This document shows, piece by piece, positions 12,201 to 24,300 of a stretch of DNA of 64,000 nt; position 1 is the first letter of the stretch; each line of letters opens with the position of its first letter. The notes below the pieces were generated by a model. The model did not search any database, was not told the origin of the DNA, and was given only the letters and a program-made list of their open reading frames with translations. The stretch is from positions 18,264,712 to 18,328,711 of the forward strand of contig NC_087074.1 of NCBI RefSeq assembly GCF_026151205.1, in the 5' to 3' direction. This DNA comes from Bolinopsis microptera (taxonomy: Eukaryota; Ctenophora; Tentaculata; Lobata; Bolinopsidae). The translations under genes were made by a program, and so were the position numbers.

Positions 12201-15200
12201 GCATGAAGGCTAGGCTTTTGGTAACAGATCGAAATCTAATCATATATTGTTCTTATAGTACATTCTTTTATCTTAAGTCTCTCCACTTAAAAGTACATAT
12301 TTTCTTACCAAAGCTCTTTTCTTTGCAATTCTATTGCTCATCTTACTAAGTAAATCGAATTTGCATATAGTATCACAATTCACAATGGACCTTATTCTGC
12401 AGAATAAATATTAATTATTTGTTCTGCAGATTCTGAAGAACCGACCAGATCTTTCGGCTTTCTTCAGCTGGATTTGACCAGATTTAAATTCTGTAACCAG
12501 AACAGGGAACGGTTTTTCTCAGCTTTTTTCCTTGCGACGGATAATCTGTTTTTTTATAAAACAGAACTTCAGCACATTCTTAAGAAACTACTTTCATAAC
12601 TACATGACGTATATTCATAAGATCTAGATCATGACATGACGCATTTTATTAACATGTTGATAATGATCAAGCAAGTAACGGAACGTAAACGATTGAGCAA
12701 TTTCGGGATAACCTCCTAAAAAGCACCGGAAGGCTGATTAGTTTGAATTCCGTCCATTTTCTACCATTTTTGGCACTTTGATACTCCTGACCATTCTATA
12801 CCCTTTTTTCTAAAACGAAGACAAAATGTCACTGGATTTTAAACTAAAAATCCTAAGAAGGCTAAGATTACCAAATTTTAGAAATTCTTAAAATTTTGAT
12901 GTCCGCTTGCTAATATCCGGTGTTTTGGTAGAAACCGGACCGGATTAAAATCTTCAATTATTCGTCGGTACCTAACAGATAACGTATAATTATAAAACAA
13001 GAATTGTTTGCACCGCAATTATTCGTTTAGTGTAGTACAGATCAGTACCCTTAATAACATGAACCGTACAATCAACATAATATTATCGTAATCTTAAATA
13101 TCCCAACTTTTTTAGCATAATTTGTCAGCGTTGATAAAAGTGATATTCAATATGCTAATTTCCACCACTCTCCCTTTAACACACCGTAAACACTCCCAGA
13201 TAAAACTGCACACAGTGGACAAGGACAGCCACCTCGCTGAGGGGATGAGAGCAAACAACATTGGTTACATCCTCCTCAACATGACATTTCCTGACAACTT
13301 CCCGTTTGCGCCTCCCTTCGTACGAGTGGTAGCCCCCATTGTGGAGGGGGGTTATGTGCTGGACGGGGGCGCGCTCTGCCTCGAACTCCTCACCCCTAAT
13401 GTTAGTGTTTGGTAATTTTGAGTTAGTGTTATCATTAAGGTTATTTATTACTGGTAAAAACTCGATTGATATGTGGGGAAGTTTGATTTGGTGCAAGGTT
13501 GCTGGCTGCTGGCTGCTGGCTGCTGGTTGCTGGCTGCTGGCTGCTGGCTGCACTTCCTAATGTTTCAGTGATATATTATCCTGCAATTAACAAGTTATAA
13601 TGCTCATTGAATCAGTACATTGTACTACAATTTATAAGTTCGGTGGTACGTGGTACGCGGGGTCTGTGTTTTTAACACTTGACCTTGTCCAGTCACCGTT
13701 GACAGGATGAAATGAAATATTATATTATAACATCATTATTTCCCGTTCATAATTTATCGAGGAGGATTTAACCTTGTGTTTAGAGTATGAGCTGCCGAAG
13801 TTTGACCTTGTGTGCACTGTGCATAATATGCATCGTGTAATAAATTGTGTTGTATACAATGTCGCCTATAATACATCTAGCGTCCCGTCAAATTCAACTG
13901 CAGTTAAAGCTCGCACAGTAAAAGTGATGCGGTGGCAGTGTTCTATGATGGAAATCTAAAATATATGGCTACAATGAGCATTTTAATAACAATATTAATT
14001 CAATCCTATAATGTGCCATGTAATAATATTAAAACCGTTATATGTATCTACTTAAAAAACTTCTTATCGGTCATGTAACCCCAATAATGTGTTGTTATAA
14101 GAAAGATAAGCAGCGTTATCACTCAGAAATCAACCCAGTTAACAAATTTGAAAATGGGGGGACAAAATTTTGAATTGTCTATCCATCACAATCTGATGAG
14201 TCAGTTGTTACTGGTGACACGTATCCTAGTGGTTGTCGTCGATTACACGCTATATGATGCGGTAAAAGTGGTCTGGGTTTCTTTTCCTTTTTCTCAGTTA
14301 CTCTTACAGTATTCTAGAGATACCCATAATGGCCTAGCAATCCCGTTATTTAATGTTCTAATCCTAAACAGAGTGTTGATTCCGGAGAATATTATTTTAG
14401 AAGAATACGAAGAAAAAAGTAAATTTTCCACAGGCACAGTTTCACAGAATGAATAGTGTTTAAAACAAGCCAGTGTAACTCATTTAACTAACGTGGTTAA
14501 TGGTGTTATAAAATTACACACTTACTTACTCAGGAAATAAACTACCTGTTCTTGGGCAAGTGAACTTTTTAATCTGTGTCTTTTTTAAATGAGCAGGGGT
14601 CTCTCAGACACCAGAGGCTTTGAGTAGCAAGTATTATATGTATATAATACTTACTTAATAGCTAATATAACTACTATAAATATAAGGTAATACATGATCA
14701 GCAGACAATGATTTCTGCATGTTGTTAAATAAATGCAACACCGCCCACGAATATTTCGTAATTATGAAATGCCTAAAATAGCTACCTGTGTTCAGTGCCA
14801 GTGTTAAATTCTAGGCTCATAATTTTCAGTCAAAACGATACAATATCGCAGTGAGGTATTTATTTGTATCCCAATGCCTTAACTATGCTATGATCATGTG
14901 ACAAAGGTGATTTGAACTGACCATATTTAAGTAAAAGAGTTCACCCGTAAATGGCTAAAAATTGAGGTTAACCTCTCATTTATTGAATATCTGGCCAGTC
15001 AATCATATGTTAACCTCTAAAACATAATCGTTACACTGAGTAAATGTTTTATTACATGCATAGCAGTATATTGATAAACCAATCCCAGTGTAATATGGTC
15101 TGTAGCGAGGTTAACAATCATAAGTTTACTATTACTACTACAAGATATCAATTATCTTGATAGTTAACCTCATTTTTAGACAAATTTCGGTTTATGATAT

Positions 15201-15962
15201 TGATTTGATTCCGACATAAAATATCTCAATAAACATCTTCTTTAGGTTAGAACCTTAAAGCCAAAATTGTATGGAGACGATACTATTGTATTGTCTACAG
15301 AATTTTAATGTTTGCAAATATCAAAATTCTGTACAATAGAATTGTGGGTAACAGTCAAGGAACACCTGTGCCAAGTTTCAGGTCCTGGGTGTGGCCAGTC
15401 TTTTCCAAAAGTTGAGCTTTATCGGGAAAAAAGATATTTAAAGATAAAGTTAAAGTTTTGTAATTACAGGTAAACCTCAAACTTTGGCGCGCAATAATTC
15501 CGCGACGCAAGGTCAGCTTTTTATGCGGTTTTTTCATACTTGTTCGTCTTCAGCAGTTCTATCACATGTGTGAAAACTGGAAAGATTACCATCCCCCCCC
15601 TCTGGCCTTAAGTCTCCAGTATGATTGGTTTGATATAAAGCGGCTTATATTTTATAAGCTCATAAAATTGTTTATTATTCCTAATAATTCGATAACGATT
15701 AAAGAGTCATAATATGTGCCAACCAATCTTGAGAGTTAACAATATACCGTTTCTAACAAAGAATTACTTTCAGGGCTGGACAGCAGCCTACACAATCGAA
15801 GCCATCGTCACGCAAGTCGGCTCCGCTCTCATCAAAGGGAACGCCAAAATCGCCAAAGACGGACGAAAGTTCTCGCTCAAAGCCGCACAAGCATCATACA
15901 AATCCCTTATAAAAACCCACGAGAAATACGGCTGGGTAACTCCACCCAAGGCGGAGGGATAA
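9281..15962 (+). CDS. UBE2Q-like ubiquitin-conjugating enzyme (E2), three exons
   Basis: Exons by eye: 9281-9457, 13200-13400 and 15774-15962 (stop at 15960). All junctions are GT/AG and in phase 0, giving 188 residues. Exon 1 ends [11 protein letters not shown], exon 2 carries [15 protein letters not shown] and YVDGG-like [16 protein letters not shown], exon 3 starts [12 protein letters not shown] and ends [16 protein letters not shown]. The Cys in [11 protein letters not shown] is the expected active-site residue of the UBE2Q family, which lacks the usual HPN motif. The length and the absence of a long N-terminal RWD-type region resemble UBE2QL1 more than UBE2Q1/2. The role, transfer of ubiquitin from E1 to substrate or E3, is inferred from the family. 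An alternative upstream exon cannot be excluded because the initiator ATG is not otherwise constrained. Confidence 0.92.
9475..9833. mobile_element. Inverted-repeat element containing a 117-bp tandem array
   Basis: The element begins TACCTTACTCGGGAATATTA and ends with the reverse complement TAATATTCCCGAGTAAGGTA. Between the ends, a 117-bp unit starting GTGGGTTTTGGAAAATTCCG is repeated about three times (9511, 9628, 9745) with almost no divergence, each unit repeating the right terminal sequence. It starts only 17 bp downstream of the UBE2Q-like exon 1 splice donor. Internal amplification of a MITE is the simplest reading. Confidence 0.7.
9834..13199 (+). other. Intron 1 of the UBE2Q-like gene
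   Basis: No gene is recognisable inside this intron on either strand. It holds a G-run near 11,224-11,233 and a triple repeat of CATGGTTACGTCAC at about 12,057-12,098. The acceptor is CACTCCCAG at 13,191-13,199. Confidence 0.6.
12057..12098. repeat. Three tandem copies of a 14-bp CATGGTTACGTCAC unit
   Basis: CATGGTTACGTCAC is repeated three times head to tail in intron 1 of the UBE2Q-like gene. Each copy carries TTACGTCA, close to a CREB/ATF site. It could be a small enhancer-like array or a simple minisatellite. Confidence 0.6.
13401..15773 (+). other. Intron 2 of the UBE2Q-like gene
   Basis: Intron running from donor GTTAGTG to acceptor TTACTTTCAG. It holds a 7-bp GGCTGCT minisatellite just after the donor. 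No other gene is recognisable; the open frame at 14,148-14,456 has no recognisable domain. Confidence 0.55.
13497..13553. repeat. GGCTGCT minisatellite
   Basis: About seven copies of the 7-bp unit GGCTGCT, one changed to GGTTGCT, lie about 100 bp into intron 2 of the UBE2Q-like gene. Confidence 0.8.
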
Positions 15963-18147
15963 TCCCGCCACACCCCCCTTTCACGTTGTGAGAACTCAGT
16001 TTCAAGTGTGTACACGTGACAGTCAGCAGGGAATGTATCCCCAAAAGTGACTTGTAGAATGAAGAGAATCTGCGGACAACTTGTTGCCACTGGTTAGATG
16101 TACAGAAATGAGCATTTGTCATATAAAAATATGCAGTCCTTGCATACCGGCTAATATAATATGCGCTATAACGTAGTGTGTTACGTCGACTGGGATATTA
16201 GAGAAAAATATTCGTGTGAGCCGGTCTGTAATCCGTTGGTGACATGTTCTGAATTCCTCGGCTGCGTTATTCATATTGTAACAATCCCGATGTGAAATTA
16301 GGAGAAAACGGTTTCCGTCGAATCGGGAGATGACGTAGAAAAGTGCATTCAAATTTCCCTTAAAAATTAATGGGTTTTATCAATTAATCTGTCATCTTTA
16401 GTCTGGTGACGATTTGTTTCGTTGTTTTACATCGCTTTGTTTTTTGCGCTTAGCTTTGAATTGCATAACTTTGTAATTAAATCTTAACTCTTCATTTGAA
16501 AATTTGCAGTTCTTAACATGCCTTACTACAGCTTAACGTCTCCGTGCAGATTTTATTAATAACTAGAGCAGAAAACCCGTCCCTCGTACGCTTGATGTTG
16601 GCGAATAACCCATTCTGTCCTCCTCGCCGCTCTCCTCTCATTTATTGATGATGTTACAATGGTTTGAGAACCGATCTGGTGGTGTAAAGATGTTTGAAAA
16701 TAACATTTATTTATCATGCTCTTTGGCACCACTTGGGGTCTAAATTTTAAAATCACCATTTTAAGGTCAATTTTTCATTTACTGGAACCATTCTTAAGCC
16801 AAACTACACATATTATCATAAAGACAAAAATCTTGCGTTTAAAATCATAAATATGGTTCTGCACTATCGCAAAATGAAGTCGAGAATATGGTGTCAATAA
16901 AATGGCAACAGATATTATATAAAAATCGTTCCGCTAACCGCGTTACTTATAGATTGATGTCTAAAATTCAAGATTTATAATGCTACTTCGCATTAAGGAC
17001 TCATTTAACAAACATAATCTCTGTATAATATGACAAGAGTTGTGCAAGAGATTAAATCAACATCATCCAGACATGATGGGATCTGACCTGAACAAATAAG
17101 GTTTTCTTTAAATATCACCCTATTTATAGCAGTGCCGTAAAATTTAGTTTAAAGTTTTACTGTGGTGCCTGTTCAGATTTATCTACGCTGACTGATGACC
17201 GCCAGACCGCTGAAGCCGTGCCATATCAGTCGGTTAGTCCTAGTACAATCCTATAGTATTTTAATTTGGTTTTCCTTTAACATCGATATCGCGTTTAATT
17301 CTCACACGGGCCAAACCCTTCGATTTTTAAACGGTATAAATTCTCTATTTGATGAATCAGCATCAGCAGCATCAGTCAGCGTAAAAAACTTATTTTCCAA
17401 GACACCACAGAAAATATGTAAAAGAATCTAGAGCAAATATTTCTAACATAAGAGAGACTTAAATATTAAGCTTATTGGCAGTGATTCTTTGATTATCTTT
17501 ACATAACAGTTGTTTTCGAGATGTAAACTGGTATATTTTTATGAGAAAAGAAGTTTAATGAGCTATAATATAATCCACCACTATATCATTCAGCAGTCAC
17601 ATTCTTTCATTATCTATTTGTGAGATAGCTAATTTATTGTTAATTGTAATTTTACACTTGAAAGCTTTTAGATGCTGGTAGTGATACTAACAACTTAACA
17701 AGTCTTGATGCCTTCCGATAATTTATGATAAACATAAATACCGATATTATGAAGTTTACTTATGTAGCAGACTCAGCCAAGCGAGACAAAGGAATTTCGT
17801 TGAAAATATGTCAGAGACAAGTATGTCACATTGGGGTGATACGCTGGTATTTGGCATGGCTTCGTGGGGACAATTATAATTTGAGATGTCAAAAGATACA
17901 GCTTGTATGCATATTGCATTATCGTCTGAGCTGCTTATTAATTCCTTGTCATACTTAGTAAGACTTGGCTGAAAGGAATGAATTTCTTCTTGGTATCAGT
18001 AAATTACTGTGAATATCTGCGCTACTCTAGAATCCTCGATAGTTATCAATAACTTGGTCATAGATTAAAAATGACGCGTTTCTTGATTATACATGATGAT
18101 ATAAGGGTTTGAAACACAAGTGGACAGTTTCCAGAACAATCATTGTA
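15963..18147. other. 3' flank of the UBE2Q-like gene, intergenic
   Basis: Includes the UBE2Q-like 3'UTR, of unknown length. No other gene is recognisable. Short open frames on both strands have no recognisable motifs. Confidence 0.5.
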
Positions 18148-18300
18148 CAGTAAAACCCCGATTTACCGCGGAGTTTGGGGGAAAGGAAACAGCCGCGGTA
18201 AATCGGGGTTTTGTTAGTTTACATTGTGCATGTTAAGCCCTTTTTGGAGGAAGGAAATGGCCGCGGTAAATCGGGGTTTACGGTAAATCGAGGTTTTACT
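18148..18300. mobile_element. Small MITE with pogo/Tigger-like ends
   Basis: Left end CAGTAAAACCCCGATTTACC and right end (reverse complement) AGTAAAACCTCGATTTACCG are near-identical, with TA next to both. Two further copies of CCGCGGTAAATCGGGGTTT sit inside, giving a multiply folded palindrome. CAGTAAAACC-type TIRs with a TA duplication resemble the pogo/Tigger branch of Tc1/mariner. There is no transposase. Confidence 0.6.
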
Positions 18301-18594
18301 TACATGTATCCATGTACAAAATGTGAAATCACTTGCACCAAACTTCCCTCTTTTCCACTATTGTTGAATTCGTTTTCCAAATTAAAATTGTATATGTATA
18401 TATATATATATTAAAGCTTGTTTCGTTAAGTTATAAATATGAACGTTTTTCTTTTGCGTTGTGAGTTGCCATGTCTTTAAAATGAAATTAATCGAACACG
18501 TTCATCAGTAAAAGTGTGTGGTTACTCTCTGGTCATGATGAGATCATGGTTTTGTTGTGTTGTCAAATTAAATTGACTCCTGAGAACGACCCAC

Positions 18595-18822
18595 ATGTTT
18601 ACTTTGACCGTGCTAATGAAAAAACACAAAAAACAGGAGAGGCTTCAGGGCAGTATTGTATTACCATGGTGGCGTAATGATCGCAACCCTCGCTACGAAT
18701 TCTTGTGGCTCATTTCATCTGAGTATTACGTTAACATTGAAGCTCGATCCAAAACTACTGATGATATGTTCATGTTCAGAGATCAAAGGGATATCATCAT
18801 CAAGCCCTCGATATATGAATAA
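18595..18822 (+). other. Unassigned short open frame, doubtful
   Basis: 75-codon frame with fairly protein-like composition (VLPWWRNDRNPRYEFLWLI) but no motif I recognise, no splice context and a MITE-rich setting. It may be a remnant of a transposon gene or a chance frame. Listed only so that it can be checked. Confidence 0.15.
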
Positions 18823-19029
18823 AGTGTTCTAAATATTTCTGACTTTAGTGGTAAACGTTTTTTGCTCAAATAAACTTAACGATGATTTCTTCTCTATGAA
18901 ACTTCATTACTTCAAGGGGTAAAAGTAACTAATTCTAGACATTTCTTGCCCCCAGAGTTCTTGATACATATTCGACAGGGTGTTCTAGCAAAATTGTACG
19001 TAAAATTGTACTAAATATCCCGAAGTTTT

Positions 19030-19133
19030 ATTCTCAGAATTGTACTTAATGTCCCCCCTGTGGCTTAAGATCGCTGAAGGTGCCTCGTTCGAACAGGGCT
19101 GGGGGACATTACGTACAATTCTGAGAAGAAAAC
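19030..19133. repeat. Inverted repeat, probable MITE
   Basis: TTCTCAGAATTGTACTTAAT (about 19,031) is mirrored by ATTACGTACAATTCTGAGAA (about 19,108), and GTCCCCCCTGT by ACAGGGCTGGGGGAC. The loop between arms is about 40 bp. No coding capacity. Confidence 0.6.
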
Positions 19134-19496
19134 ATTTACTGGGGGTGCGGTGAATATAGGGCTTTACTGTACGGCGCTAGAAGTTATTTTGTGATAATTC
19201 AGCATTGGTAAATCACATTTTGTGTATAATATTATTATCACGCGCCGCGAGTGGTACGGAGCGTGTAGAGCATGAGCTAGCTGTGATTACTACTATTATT
19301 ATTATATATCGAGCGCATGCAGCACGTACGTCAAACTCTTCTCAAGTGAAGTAAACCAACAGTGCAGCATTTTACCAACGTACACATAATTCATTTAAGT
19401 TATACACAATTGAATAGAAGTGAATTCATATCTCTGACCACATGATCGTGAGTTCTGAGTTGCTGCGAAGGGTTGAATTTCGATTACGTTATAATA

Positions 19497-20043
19497 GGGG
19501 TCGTTCACATATTACGTAATCACTTTTTAGACACTTTTTACACCCCCTCCGTAATCGGGTTTACAAATAGCCTTAATGTCAAAATTACGCACACTAGCGA
19601 GAATCCCGAAGTCGGGATTGCCTTCACTAATTTAAATGCTACCCTGGTGAATTGATCACGAATGGTCGTGTAATTCCTCATATAATTATAAGGAATTAGG
19701 TCAAATTTCTTGTTTGGTTCTGCAAATGTTTGGTTTGAACCAATGGTTGGGGTCAGAATAGAAGGTTTTTAGGTTTGGGTTTAATTAGATTGACCGTCAC
19801 AGCCAAACAGAAAAGCTGTTGAAGTTATTTACGTGATAGTCCAGTGTAGATGGAAAAGCGGTTATTTTGTATTCATCACCCAGTTTATACGCATCGCGGG
19901 CTTAAAGTAATAATTTGACCACAATATTTGGAACTCAGTGTATAGTAAATAGCACCAAATTGAAGGTACCCTCCCGTAGTCAACCGCAAGCATTTGGAAA
20001 CCCCCTCCCCCCTCAGCTGATTACGTATTATGTGAACGACCCC
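19497..20043. mobile_element. MITE with GGGGTCGTTCAC ends and 8-bp target duplication
   Basis: The 547-bp element starts GGGGTCGTTCACATATTACG and ends with the reverse complement CGTATTATGTGAACGACCCC. Flanks are TTATAATA on the left and TTATAGTA on the right, an 8-bp target duplication with one mismatch. An 8-bp duplication points to hAT, P or Merlin-type transposition rather than Tc1/mariner. No transposase frame is present. Confidence 0.7.
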
Positions 20044-20225
20044 TTATAGTAATATCATATATCAGTGCATCAATGGATATTGAAGAGCTGCCAACAAGAA
20101 TGTTTTTGCGTGAGTAACCCAGAATTTTCTAAATATGATCGGTGGAATGAGGATACAAGTAAAACATGCTTTGATCAAAATAAATTCGAACCAATTTTAT
20201 AACCAACACAGTACTGTACTCACTT

Positions 20226-20474
20226 CGTTTAAATCAGAAATCATGGGATACAACGACTTTTTATGCATAACATAATTCTGTTTCTCCGCTAGACCCCAAA
20301 ATGGTCATTAATCAATGGCCTTTGACGCTTTTCGATTGAATTGCCCCCATCGTTTAAATCAGAAATCATGGGATACAACGACATTTTATGCATAACATAA
20401 TTCTGTTTCTCCGTTAGACCCGAAAATGGTCATTAATCAATGGCCTTTGACGCTTTTCGATTAAATTGCCCCAT
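20226..20474. repeat. Two tandem 125-bp units
   Basis: A 125-bp unit starting CGTTTAAATCAGAAATCATG is present twice head to tail (20,226 and 20,351) with only a few mismatches, indicating a recent duplication. It is non-coding. Confidence 0.8.
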
Positions 20475-21355
20475 TATAAACTTAAATGTGGCTTCTCGTT
20501 ACGAGAAATAGTGCCAAGTAGTAGATATAGTTGTATCGTGACGTAACGATCAAACATTTCATAATACGTACTTTTGGGGCAAAGACAAAAGGCTCCGATC
20601 CATATCCAACATAACAATTACAGGTCCCTTCTATCGACTGTTAAGCGCACTGCTAGTGCTGCTCTGCAATCATGCTACAAAAAGGCATTGCCATTAGTTC
20701 CTCTACCACGGCCGCGAAAACCTGGCCTCTAAATTCAAAGCTTTTCGTGTATTTTTTTTGTTATTTTGAGCGTTAACGGCTAGTTTTTCGCCACCGTGGT
20801 ATACGTACCAGTATTTACAATTGCCCAACTCAACACCTTAAAACTTTTAATTCTATCAAATCATATCTTAGATACCAAAACTTGTTAAAAACGCCGACAT
20901 TTTTATTGATTACGGAGTTTTACATAACACTGGTGCCCATCAGCTCTCAAGCAGTCACCAAAACGTATAACATAATAAGCGGTTACTAAACAGCACTGCA
21001 TTTAAAACTGACCCATTTTCTTGATAAAAACGATTCAAGCTCAGCATCCAGCACCAATTAATAAATTACAAATATATTAAATCAAACCTCTGGCACTTGA
21101 AACTTGGTATTCCTAGAGTTTCTGTACAAAGGACAGTGTGACGTACACAGTGACGTACAGTGTGACGTACACAAATATTGACTTTAAGTCGCACACAGCC
21201 AACATGTGGCCGGGTTGCTCGGAGCACATGACAATCACCAAAATACCCCAGTTTTGGCCTTATAAAGCGCGGTTGTCATGCAATCCGAACATTCCGACCA
21301 CATGTGAACTATGTGGACCTGGACAGCTGCACGATGGTGAGGGTCGGGTGAAGGG
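20475..21355. other. Intergenic, 3' flank of the minus-strand phosphatase gene
   Basis: Lies just beyond the stop codon of the minus-strand Nudix/EF-hand/phosphatase gene and should contain its 3'UTR and poly(A) site. A short GTGACGTACA repeat occurs around 21,138-21,172. No other coding region is recognisable; the plus-strand frame 21,138-21,437 is a shadow of the last phosphatase exon. Confidence 0.5.
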
Positions 21356-24300
21356 TTATGAAGTGTCAATCCTAATAGTTCTTATCTTGTTCCGGTCTGC
21401 CAGGATGCAGGCCGCTTGGTTCGTTCCCCCACAATAGCCGGAAGAGGAGAACACTGTGAGAAGCTTTCCGTTTTGTTGGACCTGAGGGAAATATTGTTAA
21501 TTCATACATCACAGTGGGCCAGAATAGGGGGTCATGCTATACTAGACCATCAGTGATCAATTTAGATCATTTCAAACATTATTTTTTACTTCAAATCAGT
21601 TGAATATTGATTTTTAAACAAATTTTGGTCCTTTATAAGTCACAGAAAAATTTTTTTGGCTCATTCCATAGAAATTTTCATGGCTGAAATGTAGGTCTAG
21701 AGGCATCCAATTCGAGTTTTTGCTAAAGATAATCGTTGAATGTGTTTAGAATGTTTTTAAATTGATAGTCCTGAGGCTATTGATCATTTTAGTTTTTGAA
21801 TTATGAAAAAATATTGATCGTAGCCAAAGTTATGTCAAATTGAAACCAGAAAATTGGGCGCGAATGCCAGAAATTTCTGAAATTGTCAGAAAATACCAGT
21901 AAAATTCCAGAAAAATAGCATTTTTTGATGATATTTCCAAAACAGACCACTTTTTAGTACCCCATAACCTCATGGCACCAGGCCACGACATTGAGAGCCA
22001 AGAAAGATGTTCAAAATGGGGTTTGTTTGAGAAAAAATAATTTTTTTCAAATCTGCAAGGTAAGTCTAAATTCCATCAAATTTTTTTTTCTGAAAAAGCC
22101 CCAAAAAACCCCAGAACAGTTCTTATACCATTGTTTAGAGAATCGTCTGAGCTTTCAGATGGTACCATGCATTAGTGGGGCAACCTGAGGCATCTAAACT
22201 TTTTTTGGCCAAATTTAAGCAAAAATTAGTCAAAAATGAGGCATAAAATTGAGTGCGTGCCAAAAATTCAGCTTAAATGATATGATTACATGGTTTTTTG
22301 CTTGAATTGAAGCAAAGAGAGTACTTTCACCTTAATTAGGAGTCAATATACAGTGTTTTAAGCCAATTTTAGAAATAAAATGATGGGTTATGCCAATTTT
22401 GACTGCCAAAAGTGAAAAAATTGGCAGTCAAAAAATTTCGTAAAATCGCCGACGCGCTGCGCGAAAGCCATTTAATCAATTCAATTATGGTTTTTTGCAT
22501 CTAATAGCCAAGATTTTCTACTGCAATACAAAACTTACTTAATTACTTTTAAAAGAACTCAATTTTTCCTCTAGTATAGCATGGTGGCCCACTGTGTACA
22601 TAGCGGTCACTTCATCGGTCTCGCCGTGAAAAACAGGAAAGGTAACTATGGTAAATTATTATAATTATGGTGAATGGGGGCGAGTGGTTTAAACAATATC
22701 TGGTAGAACACTATAAGGATTTATGGCCTCCATTCTCCCTGGACCATACCTGGAAGCCTGCCTGTTTAACCTCGTGTGCTCTGATTACATGAGAGAGTTT
22801 ATTTCTCTTCAGAAATGCTTCTAAAGCCTCTCGAGAGAAAAGGTAGGCCGTTCCTCGCCGATGGTTTGCGATAAAACCTCCAGAGTCTTTTACTTCCTCT
22901 TTAGTTTGTGTATCAAGTTCATCCTCTCTGTAGGTTATATAATATTGTTTTATATTTGATTTTAATTATTCTAAATGAAATGAGATTAAAAATCCTTCCA
23001 GTCAGTTTTTCTCTGGAAGAATACAAATTCACATTTACCTCAGAGGATCTGACCACATCACCTCCCAAGCCAGCCTGGATTCCTTCTCAGGGTTAGGTAG
23101 ATCGTGAGGAATGTCCTCGAACACGGACAAATATCCACCACCATTCTCAGGGGAGGGTATACCTCCGTGTACGCAAAATATCTGAAAGGAGGAAAAGTAT
23201 AGATATTAAAGTTAGATCAGCTAGAGAAAAATTAAAATGTGCTGAAAGACAGAGCCCAGAAACCAACTGCTTTTAGTGTGTTTAGAGTTGGCTTTATTGT
23301 AAATAACTACACAGCCCTGCTAAAATATTCAACGTGCTGTTGTGGTAATTAATAACCTTATCGTCTATAACTGCCGCCAAGGGTAGAGCGTCAAAACACT
23401 TGTTGACAGCCTCCCACACTTTCTCTCCCATGACATCTCCAAACTTTGATAAGCACTCTGATTTGAAAGTAAACATCTGCTGAATATTCCTCACTTCGTG
23501 GTTGCCTGGATATAATGTGTAATAGTTACTTTTGATATCCTGATAACTGTGTCCACTGTAAACGGTAAAAAAGAAAATACTGCAAGTGCAAGTCTGTGCA
23601 ATGACGTCGTCCCACAATATATGCTTTTATTTGATTATCGATAAAAAATGTTTATCGTAATTTGCGATGAACCTTCTGCAACTGTGAACAATGAATAAGG
23701 GCCGATAAGATAAATGGATTTTAATACCCATATTGGAAATAATTAGCTGATTTTACCTCTGATAAGAAAGAATTTCTGAGGAGCGATCAGTTTCTGAGCA
23801 AAAAGGTAAGCGACCACTTCTAACCCATAATCTCCTCTGTCGACGTAGTCACCCAGGAATAAGAAGTTACTGGGGGTCAGCACTGGACCCATTCTCCATA
23901 ACACCTACAAAAGGAATCATCAAATTATTATAAGTACGAGGGCCAGGGATTCAGGGATTGTGACAACAGTTTTTCTAGAGGGTGAGAATGACACAACCAT
24001 ATTGAGGGACTCTTAAATTTTATATTTACACTTTAAAAACATATAAAAACCATGTATTAAGGGGGCCGGGGGGGGGGTCTTCATCAAAATTCTCTCGAAA
24101 TTGATTTTATAGTTGTTTCTGATAGAGGGGAGTGATATCTATCAGCTGCTTTTGGTCCCATGGAAACATATTGTTCCTAGCCGAAATTATCGCTGGTCTA
24201 TCTTGGACCTGGAAAAATCGTCAAAAAATGAGGTCCAAGATTTTCAAAATCGAATAAAAAAGTTTCTAAGGCCTATCTCAAAATTCGGCTCGATTGATCT

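Noticed and set aside
13176-13560. Minus-strand 125-codon frame and plus-strand alternate frame over UBE2Q exon 2
   Set aside because: They overlap the conserved E2 exon and run into the GGCTGCT minisatellite (Gln/Pro/Ala/Ser repeats).
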